A stretch of 64,000 nucleotides of DNA from Oceanospirillum sp964342385 (GTDB lineage Bacteria > Pseudomonadota > Gammaproteobacteria > Pseudomonadales > Halomonadaceae): assembly GCA_964342385.1 (NCBI GenBank), contig CAYFGP010000008.1, positions 29,226-93,225 on the forward strand, written 5' to 3'. Below the pieces are notes generated by a model. It was not told the origin of the DNA. It saw only the letters and a list, made by a program, of their open reading frames with translations, and ran no database searches. A program made the translations under genes and the position numbers. Shown here piece by piece: positions 26,263-35,016 of this stretch. Position 1 is the stretch's first letter. Each line of letters opens with the position of its first letter.

Positions 26263-27213
26263 ATGGCATTGTTTAAGCAGCTGAGAAAATTTGTTAGCTC
26301 GCTGGTTCCTGTGGTTGGAAGTGTTGTCGCAGGAGGCGCGCTGCTATCGAGTGTCGCTCATGCCGCCAACTATGGCGCAGGTATCGAAAATAGCCACTGG
26401 GAGGCCACGGAACCATCCAAGTTGTATTGTGAGCTCTGGCATGAAATTCCTGGAATGGGCACCGCACGTTTTACCCATCGTTCCGGTGAAGATGTCGAAT
26501 TTTTCCTGGAACCCAAAGGCCAACCCCTAAGAAAAGGTAAAGCAGAACTGATTGCTATGCCTGCGGAGTGGCAACCGGGTATGCCGCCACTGGATATCGG
26601 CAAGGTCGATGTACAGCAAGGTGAAGCCGGCGTGCGTATCGGTTCAGAGCAGACCCACTTGATGATCGATGCCCTGGGTCGCGGTATGAACCCCACCTTC
26701 CTGCAAGAACCCAGCGATAAGCGTTTTACCCAGATTCGAGGTCATATCAGCGCCCTGAAGTTCCAGCAAGCCTATCGTAAATATATCGATTGTGCCGGTG
26801 AGCTGCTGCCAGTGAACTACGATCAGATTGGTCGCTCCGTGGTGTATTTCCCCGGTGGCGGTTTTGCTCTGAGCAATAAAGATCGTGACCTGCTGGATCT
26901 GATTGTGCGTTATATCAACGCCGATGAGACAATCAAGTATATCTATCTGGATGGTCACTCCGACAGTTACGGCTCCCGTCGTGATAACCGTAAACTGTCT
27001 AAAGAGCGTACCGACGCCGTACTGAATTATTTGCTGGATATCGGTGTGGATGAGGCAATGATTACCGCCCGTTATCACGGTGAACGTTATCCGATTGTGC
27101 CCAATAGCACTAAGGCTAACCGAGCGAAAAACCGTCGGGTAACTATTCGTCTGGAACGCTCCAACCGCTCTGATGGCGCTCTGGATGTACGCGCTTCCAA
27201 GATTGATCGCTAG
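26263..27213 (+). CDS. motY: Flagellar motor protein MotY (OmpA-family, sodium-type stator ring)
   Basis: A 316-aa exported protein. Residues 1-34 form a signal peptide ending at VAHAAN. The N-terminal domain (SHWEATEPSKLYCELWHEIPGMGTARF) is the MotY-specific stator-association region, and the C-terminal half is an OmpA/MotB peptidoglycan-binding domain (LDGHSDSYGSRRDNRKLSKERTDAV, NRRVTI). MotY forms the T-ring that holds stators of polar flagella in Vibrio and Pseudomonas relatives. AAGGAG precedes the ATG. It is a single gene, closed by a hairpin at 27249-27279. Confidence 0.9.
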   Translation: MALFKQLRKFVSSLVPVVGSVVAGGALLSSVAHAANYGAGIENSHWEATEPSKLYCELWHEIPGMGTARFTHRSGEDVEFFLEPKGQPLRKGKAELIAMPAEWQPGMPPLDIGKVDVQQGEAGVRIGSEQTHLMIDALGRGMNPTFLQEPSDKRFTQIRGHISALKFQQAYRKYIDCAGELLPVNYDQIGRSVVYFPGGGFALSNKDRDLLDLIVRYINADETIKYIYLDGHSDSYGSRRDNRKLSKERTDAVLNYLLDIGVDEAMITARYHGERYPIVPNSTKANRAKNRRVTIRLERSNRSDGALDVRASKIDR

Positions 27214-27248
27214 AGACAATACTATCCCCAGCCTTTAACCCAAGGCAT

Positions 27249-27279
27249 TAGCCAGTGAAAAAGTGGTTTTCACTGGCTA
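27249..27279 (+). terminator. Hairpin after motY
   Basis: TAGCCAGTGAAAA pairs perfectly with TTTTCACTGGCTA around AGTGG; A-rich and T-rich parts lie within the stem. Confidence 0.75.
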
Positions 27280-27374
27280 GCCTGCTTCATTGCAGCGCTT
27301 ATTGGGTTTATACTATGTCTCAAAATTGAAAAGAGTCTTCGCTACGGCGAAACATCGAACCAATTCGAACACGT

Positions 27375-27431
27375 AACGGCTATCTCAGCAGACTCAACAA
27401 ATCTTATTGGAGTCTGCCATGGATAGCCGTT
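27375..27431 (+). promoter_or_regulatory. Structured leader before argG
   Basis: AACGGCTATC at 27375-27384 pairs with GATAGCCGTT at 27422-27431, and inside it CAGACTC (27389-27395) pairs with GAGTCTG (27410-27416). The 57-nt stem-loop lies about 90 bp before argG and matches no riboswitch class known to me. Confidence 0.6.
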
Positions 27432-27521
27432 TATCGTTGTCGCTATTTCAGCTTTTACAAAAAACGTTTCTTTCAATCCTGCCACAAGCAAGGGTTGGTT
27501 TGAGTCAGCGTGGAGCAACAA

Positions 27522-28748
27522 ATGTCAGATATTAAAAAGGTGGTACTGGCCTACTCTGGTGGTCTGGACACGTCTGTAATCGTGCGTTGGTTACAGGATG
27601 AATACAATGCCGAGGTGGTAACCTTTACGGCAGACCTAGGTCAGGGTGAAGAAGTAGAACCAGCGCGTGCGAAAGCCGAAGCACTGGGTGTAAAAGAGAT
27701 CTACATCGAAGATCTGCGTGAAGAGTTTGTTCGTGACTTCGTATTTCCGATGTTCCGTGCGAACACCATCTACGAAGGTGAGTACCTGCTGGGCACCTCT
27801 ATCGCACGTCCTCTGATCGCTAAGCGTCTGATCGAAATTGCGAACGAGACCGGTGCGGATGCAATCTCTCACGGTGCAACCGGTAAAGGTAACGACCAGG
27901 TTCGTTTCGAACTGGGTGCTTACGCACTGAAACCTGGTGTGCACGTAATTGCACCATGGCGTGAGTGGGATCTGACTTCCCGTGAAACGCTGATGAAGTA
28001 CTGCGAAGATCACAACATTCCTGTTGATTTCTCCAGCAGCAAGAAAAAGTCTCCATACTCCATGGATGCTAACCTGCTGCACATCTCCTACGAAGGCGAC
28101 ATTCTGGAAGATCCTTGGCAGGAAGCTGAATCCGATATGTGGCGTTGGTCTGTATCTCCAGAGGAAGCGCCAGATGAAGCAACTTACCTGGAACTGACCT
28201 ACGAAAAAGGTGACATCGTAGCCATCAATGGCGAGAAGATGAGCCCTGCCACTGTTCTGGAATACCTGAACAAGGTTGGCGGTGAAAACGGTGTTGGTCG
28301 TCTGGATATCGTAGAAAACCGCTTTGTAGGCATGAAGTCTCGTGGTTGTTACGAAACGCCAGGGGGCACCATCATGCTGCGTGCTCACCGTGCGATCGAG
28401 TCCATCACTCTGGACCGCGAAGCAGCGCACCTGAAAGACGAACTGATGCCTCGTTACGCTAAAGTGATCTACAACGGCTTCTGGTGGTCTGAAGAGCGTA
28501 AGATGCTGCAGAAGATGATTGATGAGTCTCAGCAGGTTGTAAACGGTGACGTTCGCCTGAAACTGTACAAAGGCAACGTAATCGTTGTTGGCCGTCGTTC
28601 CGAAGACAGCCTGTTCGACGAGAACATCGCAACCTTCGAAGATGATGCAGGTTCTTACGACCAGAAAGACGCAGCGGGCTTTATCAAGCTGAATGCACTG
28701 CGTATGCGCATCGCTGCAGGTAAAGGCCGTAATCTGCTGGACGACTAA
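27522..28748 (+). CDS. argG: Argininosuccinate synthase
   Basis: A 408-aa cytoplasmic enzyme that joins citrulline and aspartate using ATP. The N-terminal PP-loop is VVLAYSGGLDTSVIVRWL; SHGATGKGNDQVRFELG (ATP/aspartate site) and the C-terminal dimer helix are present. The ATG at 27522, with GGAG 6 bases upstream, is preferred over the in-frame GTG at 27510. Codon use is that of a highly expressed gene. A bidirectional terminator separates it from the convergent LysR gene. Confidence 0.95.
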   Translation: MSDIKKVVLAYSGGLDTSVIVRWLQDEYNAEVVTFTADLGQGEEVEPARAKAEALGVKEIYIEDLREEFVRDFVFPMFRANTIYEGEYLLGTSIARPLIAKRLIEIANETGADAISHGATGKGNDQVRFELGAYALKPGVHVIAPWREWDLTSRETLMKYCEDHNIPVDFSSSKKKSPYSMDANLLHISYEGDILEDPWQEAESDMWRWSVSPEEAPDEATYLELTYEKGDIVAINGEKMSPATVLEYLNKVGGENGVGRLDIVENRFVGMKSRGCYETPGGTIMLRAHRAIESITLDREAAHLKDELMPRYAKVIYNGFWWSEERKMLQKMIDESQQVVNGDVRLKLYKGNVIVVGRRSEDSLFDENIATFEDDAGSYDQKDAAGFIKLNALRMRIAAGKGRNLLDD

Positions 28749-28774
28749 TCTCCAGACGGGTTATTGCTAACTGC

Positions 28775-28827
28775 AAAAAACCGCTTGAGGGTATGCTTTT
28801 TAAAAGCAACCCTAAGCGGTTTTTTTT
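28775..28827. terminator. Bidirectional terminator between argG and the LysR gene
   Basis: AAAAAACCGCTT...AGGGT pairs with ACCCT-AAGCGG followed by eight T residues; six A residues precede it, giving a T-run on the other strand. Confidence 0.88.
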
Positions 28828-29740
28828 ATGGCTGACTCTTCGATTGCGCTGCCACTAACCAGTTAATAAAAAACTGCTTCGCGTGGAGCAATTCCTGCGG
28901 TTTAGGCTCAACGACATAATAGCCACTGTCAGAGTGCAGGCTAAACTCCCTTAACCCTACCAAGACATTATTTTCCAGCAGGTCATCAACCAGAGTGGCC
29001 CAACCGATACCCATCCCTTGCCCGGCAATAGCGGCCTGAATCAGCAAAGTATAGTTATTAAATGTCAGTACGGGTTCACTGGGTTCGACCAGACTGCGGC
29101 GGCCCTTAAAATAACTGCGCCAATCCTGCCAACCTTGTCCCGCATCTGTACCTAATTTCAGTAAAGGTAGTGCTGCTAATTTCTTATGACTGTTAATAGG
29201 GCCATGCTGGACTAAAAACGAGGGGCTGCATACCGGAAAGACCACCTCATCAAACAGTTTTTGGCTGGGCGCTTGTGTTGGCTGCTGCCTGGAGAACAGA
29301 ATCGCAACATCAATATCCTGACTAATAAAATCATATTCACCCTGAGAAGTGATAATGCGCACATCCACTTCTGGATACTGTTTTCGGAACTCTGGCAAGC
29401 GGGGTAATAGCCAATAAGCGGCAAAAGCGAAATCAGTTGCGACATTTATACTTTGGCGGGAACGACTTTTTTGCAGCTGTTCCAGGCAATTCACCATCTG
29501 TTGAAAACCACCCTGCACCGCTTCATAAAGGTGCATGCCCTCTTCCGTCAGCTCTACCCCCCGATAGATACGACGGAACAGTTGCAGCTCCAGCTGCTTC
29601 TCTAGCCCCCTGACCTGCTGGCTTACAGCGGATTGAGTCGAGCCCAGCTCCCGTGCGGCAGCGGTAAAACTTAAATGGCGCGCGGCTGCTTCAAATATAA
29701 GCAGGCTTTGTGCTGGCGGCAGTCTATCAGAGAGTATCAT
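28826..29740 (-). CDS. LysR family regulator, probably of choline-sulfate utilisation
   Basis: A 304-aa LysR-type regulator. The helix-turn-helix is at LSFTAAARELGSTQSAVSQQVRGLE, near residues 24-48, and the effector domain follows. It is divergent from betC with a 106-bp gap, the usual arrangement for the choline-sulfate regulator; the effector is probably choline sulfate or choline. No certain LysR box could be picked out by eye. Confidence 0.85.
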   Translation of the reverse strand: MILSDRLPPAQSLLIFEAAARHLSFTAAARELGSTQSAVSQQVRGLEKQLELQLFRRIYRGVELTEEGMHLYEAVQGGFQQMVNCLEQLQKSRSRQSINVATDFAFAAYWLLPRLPEFRKQYPEVDVRIITSQGEYDFISQDIDVAILFSRQQPTQAPSQKLFDEVVFPVCSPSFLVQHGPINSHKKLAALPLLKLGTDAGQGWQDWRSYFKGRRSLVEPSEPVLTFNNYTLLIQAAIAGQGMGIGWATLVDDLLENNVLVGLREFSLHSDSGYYVVEPKPQELLHAKQFFINWLVAAQSKSQP

Positions 29741-29846
29741 TAGCTCAACTTATGTTAGGCATTAATTTTGGCCTAGTTTACCCACTTTTCCTGGCTGTTA
29801 AAAATAAAAGCACACGATAACAACAACAGTGAGGAGCAGAGTCGCT

Positions 29847-31442
29847 ATGTCTCAAACAACATCGTCTCAGGCAACATCGCAAGCACAAAACTCTCATATA
29901 GAAACTGAAGGCCCTCAGGCACAGACAGAGCACAAGCAGCCCAATATTCTCTTTATTATGGCGGATCAGCTGGCCGCACCGGTGCTATCGACCTACGGTG
30001 GTAAGGTTGCTAAAACCCCTAACCTGGATAAGCTGGCAGCCGGTGGTGTGGTATTTGAGTCCGCCTACTGCAACAGCCCGCTGTGTGCGCCCAGTCGTTA
30101 TGTCTTAATGACCGGTCAGCTGCCAAGCAAGATCGGCGCGTATGATAATGCCGCTGAGTTTCCGGCAGATATTCCTACCTTTGCTCACTATCTACGCAAC
30201 TCCGGTTATCGCACAGCCCTGTCCGGCAAGATGCACTTCTGTGGCCCCGATCAGCTGCATGGCTTTGAAGAGCGCCTGACAACCGATATCTACCCTGCCG
30301 ACTACGGCTGGTTCCCGGATTGGGAAGACTTTGAGCGTCGCCCAACCTGGTATCACAATATGTCTTCCGTGACCCAGGCTGGCCCCGCAGTACGGACCAA
30401 CCAGCTGGATTTTGATGATGAGGTGGTTTTCCACGCGCAACGCTATCTGTTTGATCATGTGCGCGGTAACGATGAGCGCCCGTTCTGCTTAACGGTTTCT
30501 ATGACTCACCCTCACGATCCTTATGCGATCTCCCAGGAGTATTGGGACCGTTACACGGATGAAGAGATCGATATGCCATCGTTTGAGCTGGCCGATGATG
30601 AGCAAGACCCACACTCCCGCCGTTTACTGCATGTCTATCAAATGGATCGTCGCAATATCAGTGATCAACAGATCCGCAATGCTCGCCGGGCTTATTACGG
30701 TGCTACCAGTTATGTGGATGATCAGATCGGTAAGCTATTAAAAGCACTGGAAGAAACTGGACTCAGCGATAATACCATCGTTGTCTTCTCCGGCGACCAT
30801 GGCGATATGCTGGGTGAGCGCGGCCTTTGGTACAAGATGAGCTACTTTGAGTGGTCTGCCCGTGTACCTATGCTGGTTTACGCTCCAAAGCACTTTGAAC
30901 CTCACCGCGTAAAAGAATCCATCTCGACCATGGATCTGCTGCCGACCTTTGCGGAATTGGCTAACGCCGGTGAAGCCCCTGAATACGTAATGCCGATTGA
31001 TGGCCGCAGTCTGATGCCTCATCTAACGGGCAAGGGCGGTCATGATGAAGTGATCGGTGAGTATATGGGCGAAGGTGTCGTCGCGCCTATGTTTATGATC
31101 CGCCGGGGTGAGCTGAAATATATCTGCAGCGAACCTGACCCAGAGCAGCTGTTTAACCTAGCCGATGACCCGCAAGAGCGCAATAACCTGGCGCAAGATC
31201 CTGCTTACGCCGACACCCTGGCGGCCTTCCGTGCAGAAGCCGAGGCCCGTTGGGACTCTGAAGCCATTACCCGCGATGTGATTATCAGCCAGAAAAGGCG
31301 TCGTTTTGTGGCGCAAGCCCATAAACAAGGCAAAGAACCTCTTTGGGATCACCAGCCTATTTTTGAGGCCAGCCAGATGTATATGCGTAACAACATCGAT
31401 CTGGATGATCTGGAAAAACGCTCCCGTTTTCCACAGGTGTAA
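29847..31442 (+). CDS. betC: Choline-sulfatase
   Basis: A 531-aa type I sulfatase, which hydrolyses choline sulfate to choline and sulfate. The formylglycine motif is CAPSR (in NSPLCAPSRYVLMTG) near residue 63; metal-site residues are in IMADQL and SGDHGDM. The C-terminal region (FEASQMYMRNNIDLDDLEKRSRFPQV in two parts) is characteristic of bacterial choline-sulfatases. Residues 1-30 are a low-complexity linker without a signal peptide, so it is cytoplasmic. The ATG at 29847 with GAGGAG upstream is preferred over the GTG at 29829. Confidence 0.92.
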   Translation: MSQTTSSQATSQAQNSHIETEGPQAQTEHKQPNILFIMADQLAAPVLSTYGGKVAKTPNLDKLAAGGVVFESAYCNSPLCAPSRYVLMTGQLPSKIGAYDNAAEFPADIPTFAHYLRNSGYRTALSGKMHFCGPDQLHGFEERLTTDIYPADYGWFPDWEDFERRPTWYHNMSSVTQAGPAVRTNQLDFDDEVVFHAQRYLFDHVRGNDERPFCLTVSMTHPHDPYAISQEYWDRYTDEEIDMPSFELADDEQDPHSRRLLHVYQMDRRNISDQQIRNARRAYYGATSYVDDQIGKLLKALEETGLSDNTIVVFSGDHGDMLGERGLWYKMSYFEWSARVPMLVYAPKHFEPHRVKESISTMDLLPTFAELANAGEAPEYVMPIDGRSLMPHLTGKGGHDEVIGEYMGEGVVAPMFMIRRGELKYICSEPDPEQLFNLADDPQERNNLAQDPAYADTLAAFRAEAEARWDSEAITRDVIISQKRRRFVAQAHKQGKEPLWDHQPIFEASQMYMRNNIDLDDLEKRSRFPQV

Positions 31443-31485
31443 TAACCGCTAATACGTGCTGAAAAATAATAATAGGACTCTTGTT

Positions 31486-32442
31486 ATGAACACTTTAACT
31501 ACTGTGAGTAAATTGGCTTGTTCTCTGGGTTTTGGACTGAGCTTGCTGGCCCAAGGCGTGGCTGCGGCAGAACCTGAGCAATGTAATACCGTACGTTTTA
31601 CCGACCCTGGTTGGGGGGATATTAACTCCACCAATGCACTGGCCAGCGTGGTGCTAAAAGGCCTGGGTTATCAAACTGAGATCAGCACCCTGGCCGTGCC
31701 CATTGGCTTTGAAGGACTGAAAAACAACGAGATTGATGTCTTTCTGGGTAACTGGATGCCTGCGCAGCAGAAGTTTATCGATAAATATGTGCCTAAAGGC
31801 CAGGTTGAAGTGGTTGGCGAAAACCTGGATGGAGCTAAATTTACTCTGGCGGTACCGCGCTATGCCTATGATGCAGGGGTAAAAGACTTTGCGGATCTGG
31901 CCAAGTTTGAAGATAAATTCCGCAAACGTATCTATGGCATTGAAGCTGGCGCTCCGGCCAACCAGTTGCTGCAGAATATGATCGATAGCGGTGATTTTGG
32001 TCTGAAGAAGTGGCGTCTGGTGGAGTCTGGTGAACAAGGTGTGATGAGCCAGGTAAAACGGGATATGAAGCGCCAGCAGTTTATCGTTTTCCTCGGCTGG
32101 GAGCCGCACCCGATGAACGCCAACTTTGATATGGCTTACCTGACCGGTGGCGATAAATACTTTGGTGCCAACTTTGGTGGTGCAACCGTCCATACCCTCA
32201 CCCGCAAGGGCTATCAGCAGGAGTGCCAGAATGTGGGCAAACTGCTGAATAATCTTAAGTTCAGTTTAAGCATGGAAAATCAGGTGATGGGTTACATCAT
32301 GCAAGATGGCCAACAGCCTGAAGAGGCCGCGCGTAAATACCTGACGCAGCATCCCGATGTGTTAAAGCCCTGGCTACAAGGTGTTACCACCACTAAAGGT
32401 GGCGATGCGCTGGCAGCGGTACGTAGCCATCTAAACCTTTAA
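31486..32442 (+). CDS. choX: Choline ABC transporter substrate-binding protein
   Basis: A 318-aa exported solute-binding protein of the ProX/ChoX family, with a signal peptide ending near VAAAEP. Aromatic-cage residues typical of quaternary-amine binding are seen in DPGWGDIN, LGNWMPAQ and LGWEPHPMN. It directly follows betC and precedes the matching permease and ATPase; choline sulfate or choline is the probable ligand. The ATG at 31486 with AGGA 8 bases upstream is preferred over a TTG/GTG start at 31456. Confidence 0.9.
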   Translation: MNTLTTVSKLACSLGFGLSLLAQGVAAAEPEQCNTVRFTDPGWGDINSTNALASVVLKGLGYQTEISTLAVPIGFEGLKNNEIDVFLGNWMPAQQKFIDKYVPKGQVEVVGENLDGAKFTLAVPRYAYDAGVKDFADLAKFEDKFRKRIYGIEAGAPANQLLQNMIDSGDFGLKKWRLVESGEQGVMSQVKRDMKRQQFIVFLGWEPHPMNANFDMAYLTGGDKYFGANFGGATVHTLTRKGYQQECQNVGKLLNNLKFSLSMENQVMGYIMQDGQQPEEAARKYLTQHPDVLKPWLQGVTTTKGGDALAAVRSHLNL

Positions 32443-32687
32443 CAGTGGGCCTTGCGCACCTTTAAAAACAAACCGTTAAACGGCAAATCTTAAAGAGCGT
32501 AAGCTAAAAACTTATCCGTTTTGGCCTGGGAGTGGAATCCCTCAGTGATGATTTCGGGGTAATCGAATCGGCTCTATTGCTATCAAGTAGACCTTCATTG
32601 TTAGCAACTAGCTTTCCATCACTCAGGCTCTCAGGCCCTTTCTTAACGGATTAAGCACAATACGCGACTTTCCTGCTAGGTAATAAC

Positions 32688-33533
32688 ATGAACTGGATTA
32701 CAGAACATAAACTCCCGTTGGGGCAGTGGATGGAGGCCTTTGTGGATTGGCTGACATTCAACGCCACCGGCTTTTTTGATGCAGTCTCTTTTTCTCTGGA
32801 ATGGTTAATTCTCAATGCTGTCGAGATATTCCAGTGGTTTCCACCTTTTGTCCCCATGGCAATTACCGCAGCCATTGCCTGGTTTTTACACCGCAGCATT
32901 CCTCTAGTGGTGTTTGTGGTAGCAGCTCTAATGCTGATCCTTAATTTAGGTTACTGGCAGGAGATGTTGGAGACCTTTGTACTGGTGCTGACAGCGACCA
33001 CGCTATCGGTGATTCTGGGCATTCCTATCGGTATCTTGGCTGCTCATAGACCCTGGGTATACACCCTGCTGCGACCGGTTTTGGATCTGATGCAGACTAT
33101 CCCTACGTTTGTCTATCTGATCCCAACACTGGTGCTGTTTGGTCTGGGTGTAGTACCAGGTCTGATTTCCACCATTATCTTTGCGATTGCCGCCCCGATC
33201 CGTTTGACCTATCTGGGTATTACCCGGGTCTCCGATGAACTGATTGAAGCAGGCAAAGCCTTTGGTGCCACACCGTTTAAACTGCTCTACAAAGTGGAAC
33301 TGCCTGCCGCTATGCCCAATATTATGGCTGGTATCACCCAGTGCATTATGTTGTCACTGTCTATGGTGGTTATTGCCGCGCTGGTCGGGGCCGATGGTTT
33401 AGGTAAACCGGTGATTCGAGCGCTAAACACCGTCAATATCTCTCAGGGCTTTGAAGCGGGTCTGGCCATTGTTCTAGTGGCGATTATTCTGGATCGCATC
33501 TGTAAAACCCCTGGCGCAAAAGAGGAGGGCTAA
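32688..33533 (+). CDS. choW: Choline ABC transporter permease
   Basis: A 281-aa inner-membrane permease of the ProW/ChoW type. About seven hydrophobic segments are present and the ATPase-contact loop reads EAGKAFGATPFKLLYKVELP. The gene is 245 bp after choX; the intervening stretch holds no gene. It is followed immediately by the ATPase gene. Confidence 0.9.
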   Translation: MNWITEHKLPLGQWMEAFVDWLTFNATGFFDAVSFSLEWLILNAVEIFQWFPPFVPMAITAAIAWFLHRSIPLVVFVVAALMLILNLGYWQEMLETFVLVLTATTLSVILGIPIGILAAHRPWVYTLLRPVLDLMQTIPTFVYLIPTLVLFGLGVVPGLISTIIFAIAAPIRLTYLGITRVSDELIEAGKAFGATPFKLLYKVELPAAMPNIMAGITQCIMLSLSMVVIAALVGADGLGKPVIRALNTVNISQGFEAGLAIVLVAIILDRICKTPGAKEEG

Positions 33534-33536
33534 GTG

Positions 33537-34730
33537 ATGACGGCTATCAGTATTCGCAATCTGGATGTGGTATTTGGTGATAATGTGGCACAAAGCCTGG
33601 ATCTTCTGGATCAGGGTAAAACTCGTCAGGAAATTATCGATGCAGGTGGTGGTGTTGTCGGTGTGCATAACGCCAGTATCGATGTCGCTCAGGGGGAGAT
33701 CTGCGTCTTAATGGGGTTATCGGGTTCCGGCAAATCCAGTCTGTTACGGGCAGTCAATGGCTTGAACCCCATTAGTCGGGGTGAACTGCTGGTTCGGGAC
33801 GGTGACGAGATGGTGGATATCGGACGTTGCGATAGCACCACCCTACGCCATATGCGTACCAATCGAGTGTCCATGGTATTCCAGAAGTTTGCTCTAATGC
33901 CCTGGCTATCGGTGATCGATAACGTGGCTTTTGGCCTTGAGATGCAGGGTTTAAGCAAACAGGAACGTCACGCACAAGCGCAAGAAAAACTGGATATGGT
34001 AGGCCTGGGCGAATGGCGGGATAAATTCCCCCACGAACTGTCTGGAGGTATGCAACAGCGTGTTGGTCTGGCCCGCGCCTTTACTATGGACAGTGATATC
34101 TTGCTGATGGATGAGCCCTTCTCAGCCCTGGATCCATTGATTCGTAGTCAGCTGCAAGATGAACTGATTGAGCTGCAGCAACAGCTGAATAAAACCATCT
34201 TATTTGTCAGTCATGATCTGGATGAAGCCCTGAAAATCGGCACCAATATCGCCATTATGGAATCCGCGCGTATTATCCAGCATGGCAAGCCGGAAGATAT
34301 CGTACTGAATCCCTGTAATGCCTATGTTGAGGACTTTGTTGCTCATACCAACCCTCTAAATGTGCTTCGGGGTCGTTCGTTGATGACGGATGTGGATAAG
34401 CTGGAGCGTTTTGACAGTACTCTGTTGTTAAACCGCAACGATAATACCCGTATCAGCACAGACCCTAACGGCAAGGTGGTATCCGCCAGCCGACAGGATC
34501 AACCACTGGCGCTGCATTATTGGAATGAAGGACAAAGTGCCGAGCAATTAAGCGATGACACCATGGTGATTGCCTCGCCAGAGATCTCTATGCGCCAGGC
34601 CATTGAGATCCGCTATCGCACGGGACAGCCCGTATTGCTCAAGGAAGAGGGCAGTTTGATTGGTGTGCTATCGGATAAGAACTTCTATCACGCTCTGTTA
34701 GGCAAGCACTTTACCGCCAGTGCTTCTTAA
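33537..34730 (+). CDS. choV: Choline ABC transporter ATP-binding protein
   Basis: A 397-aa ATPase. Walker A is GLSGSGKSSLLRA, the signature LSGGMQQRVGLARA, Walker B ILLMDEPFSALD, with the switch His in VSHDLDEA. The C-terminal 120 residues look like a single CBS-type domain (SMRQAIEIRYRTGQPVLLKEE), as in OpuA/ProV-type ATPases that sense ionic strength. The ATG at 33537 follows the choW stop by 3 bp. Confidence 0.9.
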   Translation: MTAISIRNLDVVFGDNVAQSLDLLDQGKTRQEIIDAGGGVVGVHNASIDVAQGEICVLMGLSGSGKSSLLRAVNGLNPISRGELLVRDGDEMVDIGRCDSTTLRHMRTNRVSMVFQKFALMPWLSVIDNVAFGLEMQGLSKQERHAQAQEKLDMVGLGEWRDKFPHELSGGMQQRVGLARAFTMDSDILLMDEPFSALDPLIRSQLQDELIELQQQLNKTILFVSHDLDEALKIGTNIAIMESARIIQHGKPEDIVLNPCNAYVEDFVAHTNPLNVLRGRSLMTDVDKLERFDSTLLLNRNDNTRISTDPNGKVVSASRQDQPLALHYWNEGQSAEQLSDDTMVIASPEISMRQAIEIRYRTGQPVLLKEEGSLIGVLSDKNFYHALLGKHFTASAS

Positions 34731-34863
34731 ATCACTTTGTTCAGATATGGGCTTTAACGCCATAACAAATACCAAGCAAGATAAGTTGTTGTAGATAGCA
34801 AGAAACTTATCAGGAAGCTTACCAAGAATGGTGTAAGCATTCTGTTTGTCCTAAAGCGCTTGC

Positions 34864-34935
34864 CTTAAAAAGCAGCGTCTTAAAAAGTAATGTTTTAAAA
34901 GCAATGCCTTAAAAAACAGTGTTTTAAAGGACAAG
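34864..34935. repeat. Imperfect 15-bp tandem repeats before the SulP gene
   Basis: Four to five units of about 15 bp, with consensus CTTAAAAAGCAATGT, run from 34864 to 34935. They lie in the 274-bp gap between choV and the SulP gene and code for nothing recognised. Confidence 0.55.
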
Positions 34936-35016
34936 CAGAGTGCTTAAAGCGAAGCTCTTAAGAACGAAGCAATCAATTAAATCCCCCTATGCCAGCCATT
35001 TGATATGGGAAAAAAT

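Noticed and set aside
27375..27431. Known riboswitch in the argG leader
   Set aside because: The two-tier stem does not match any class I can recognise; kept only as a structured leader.
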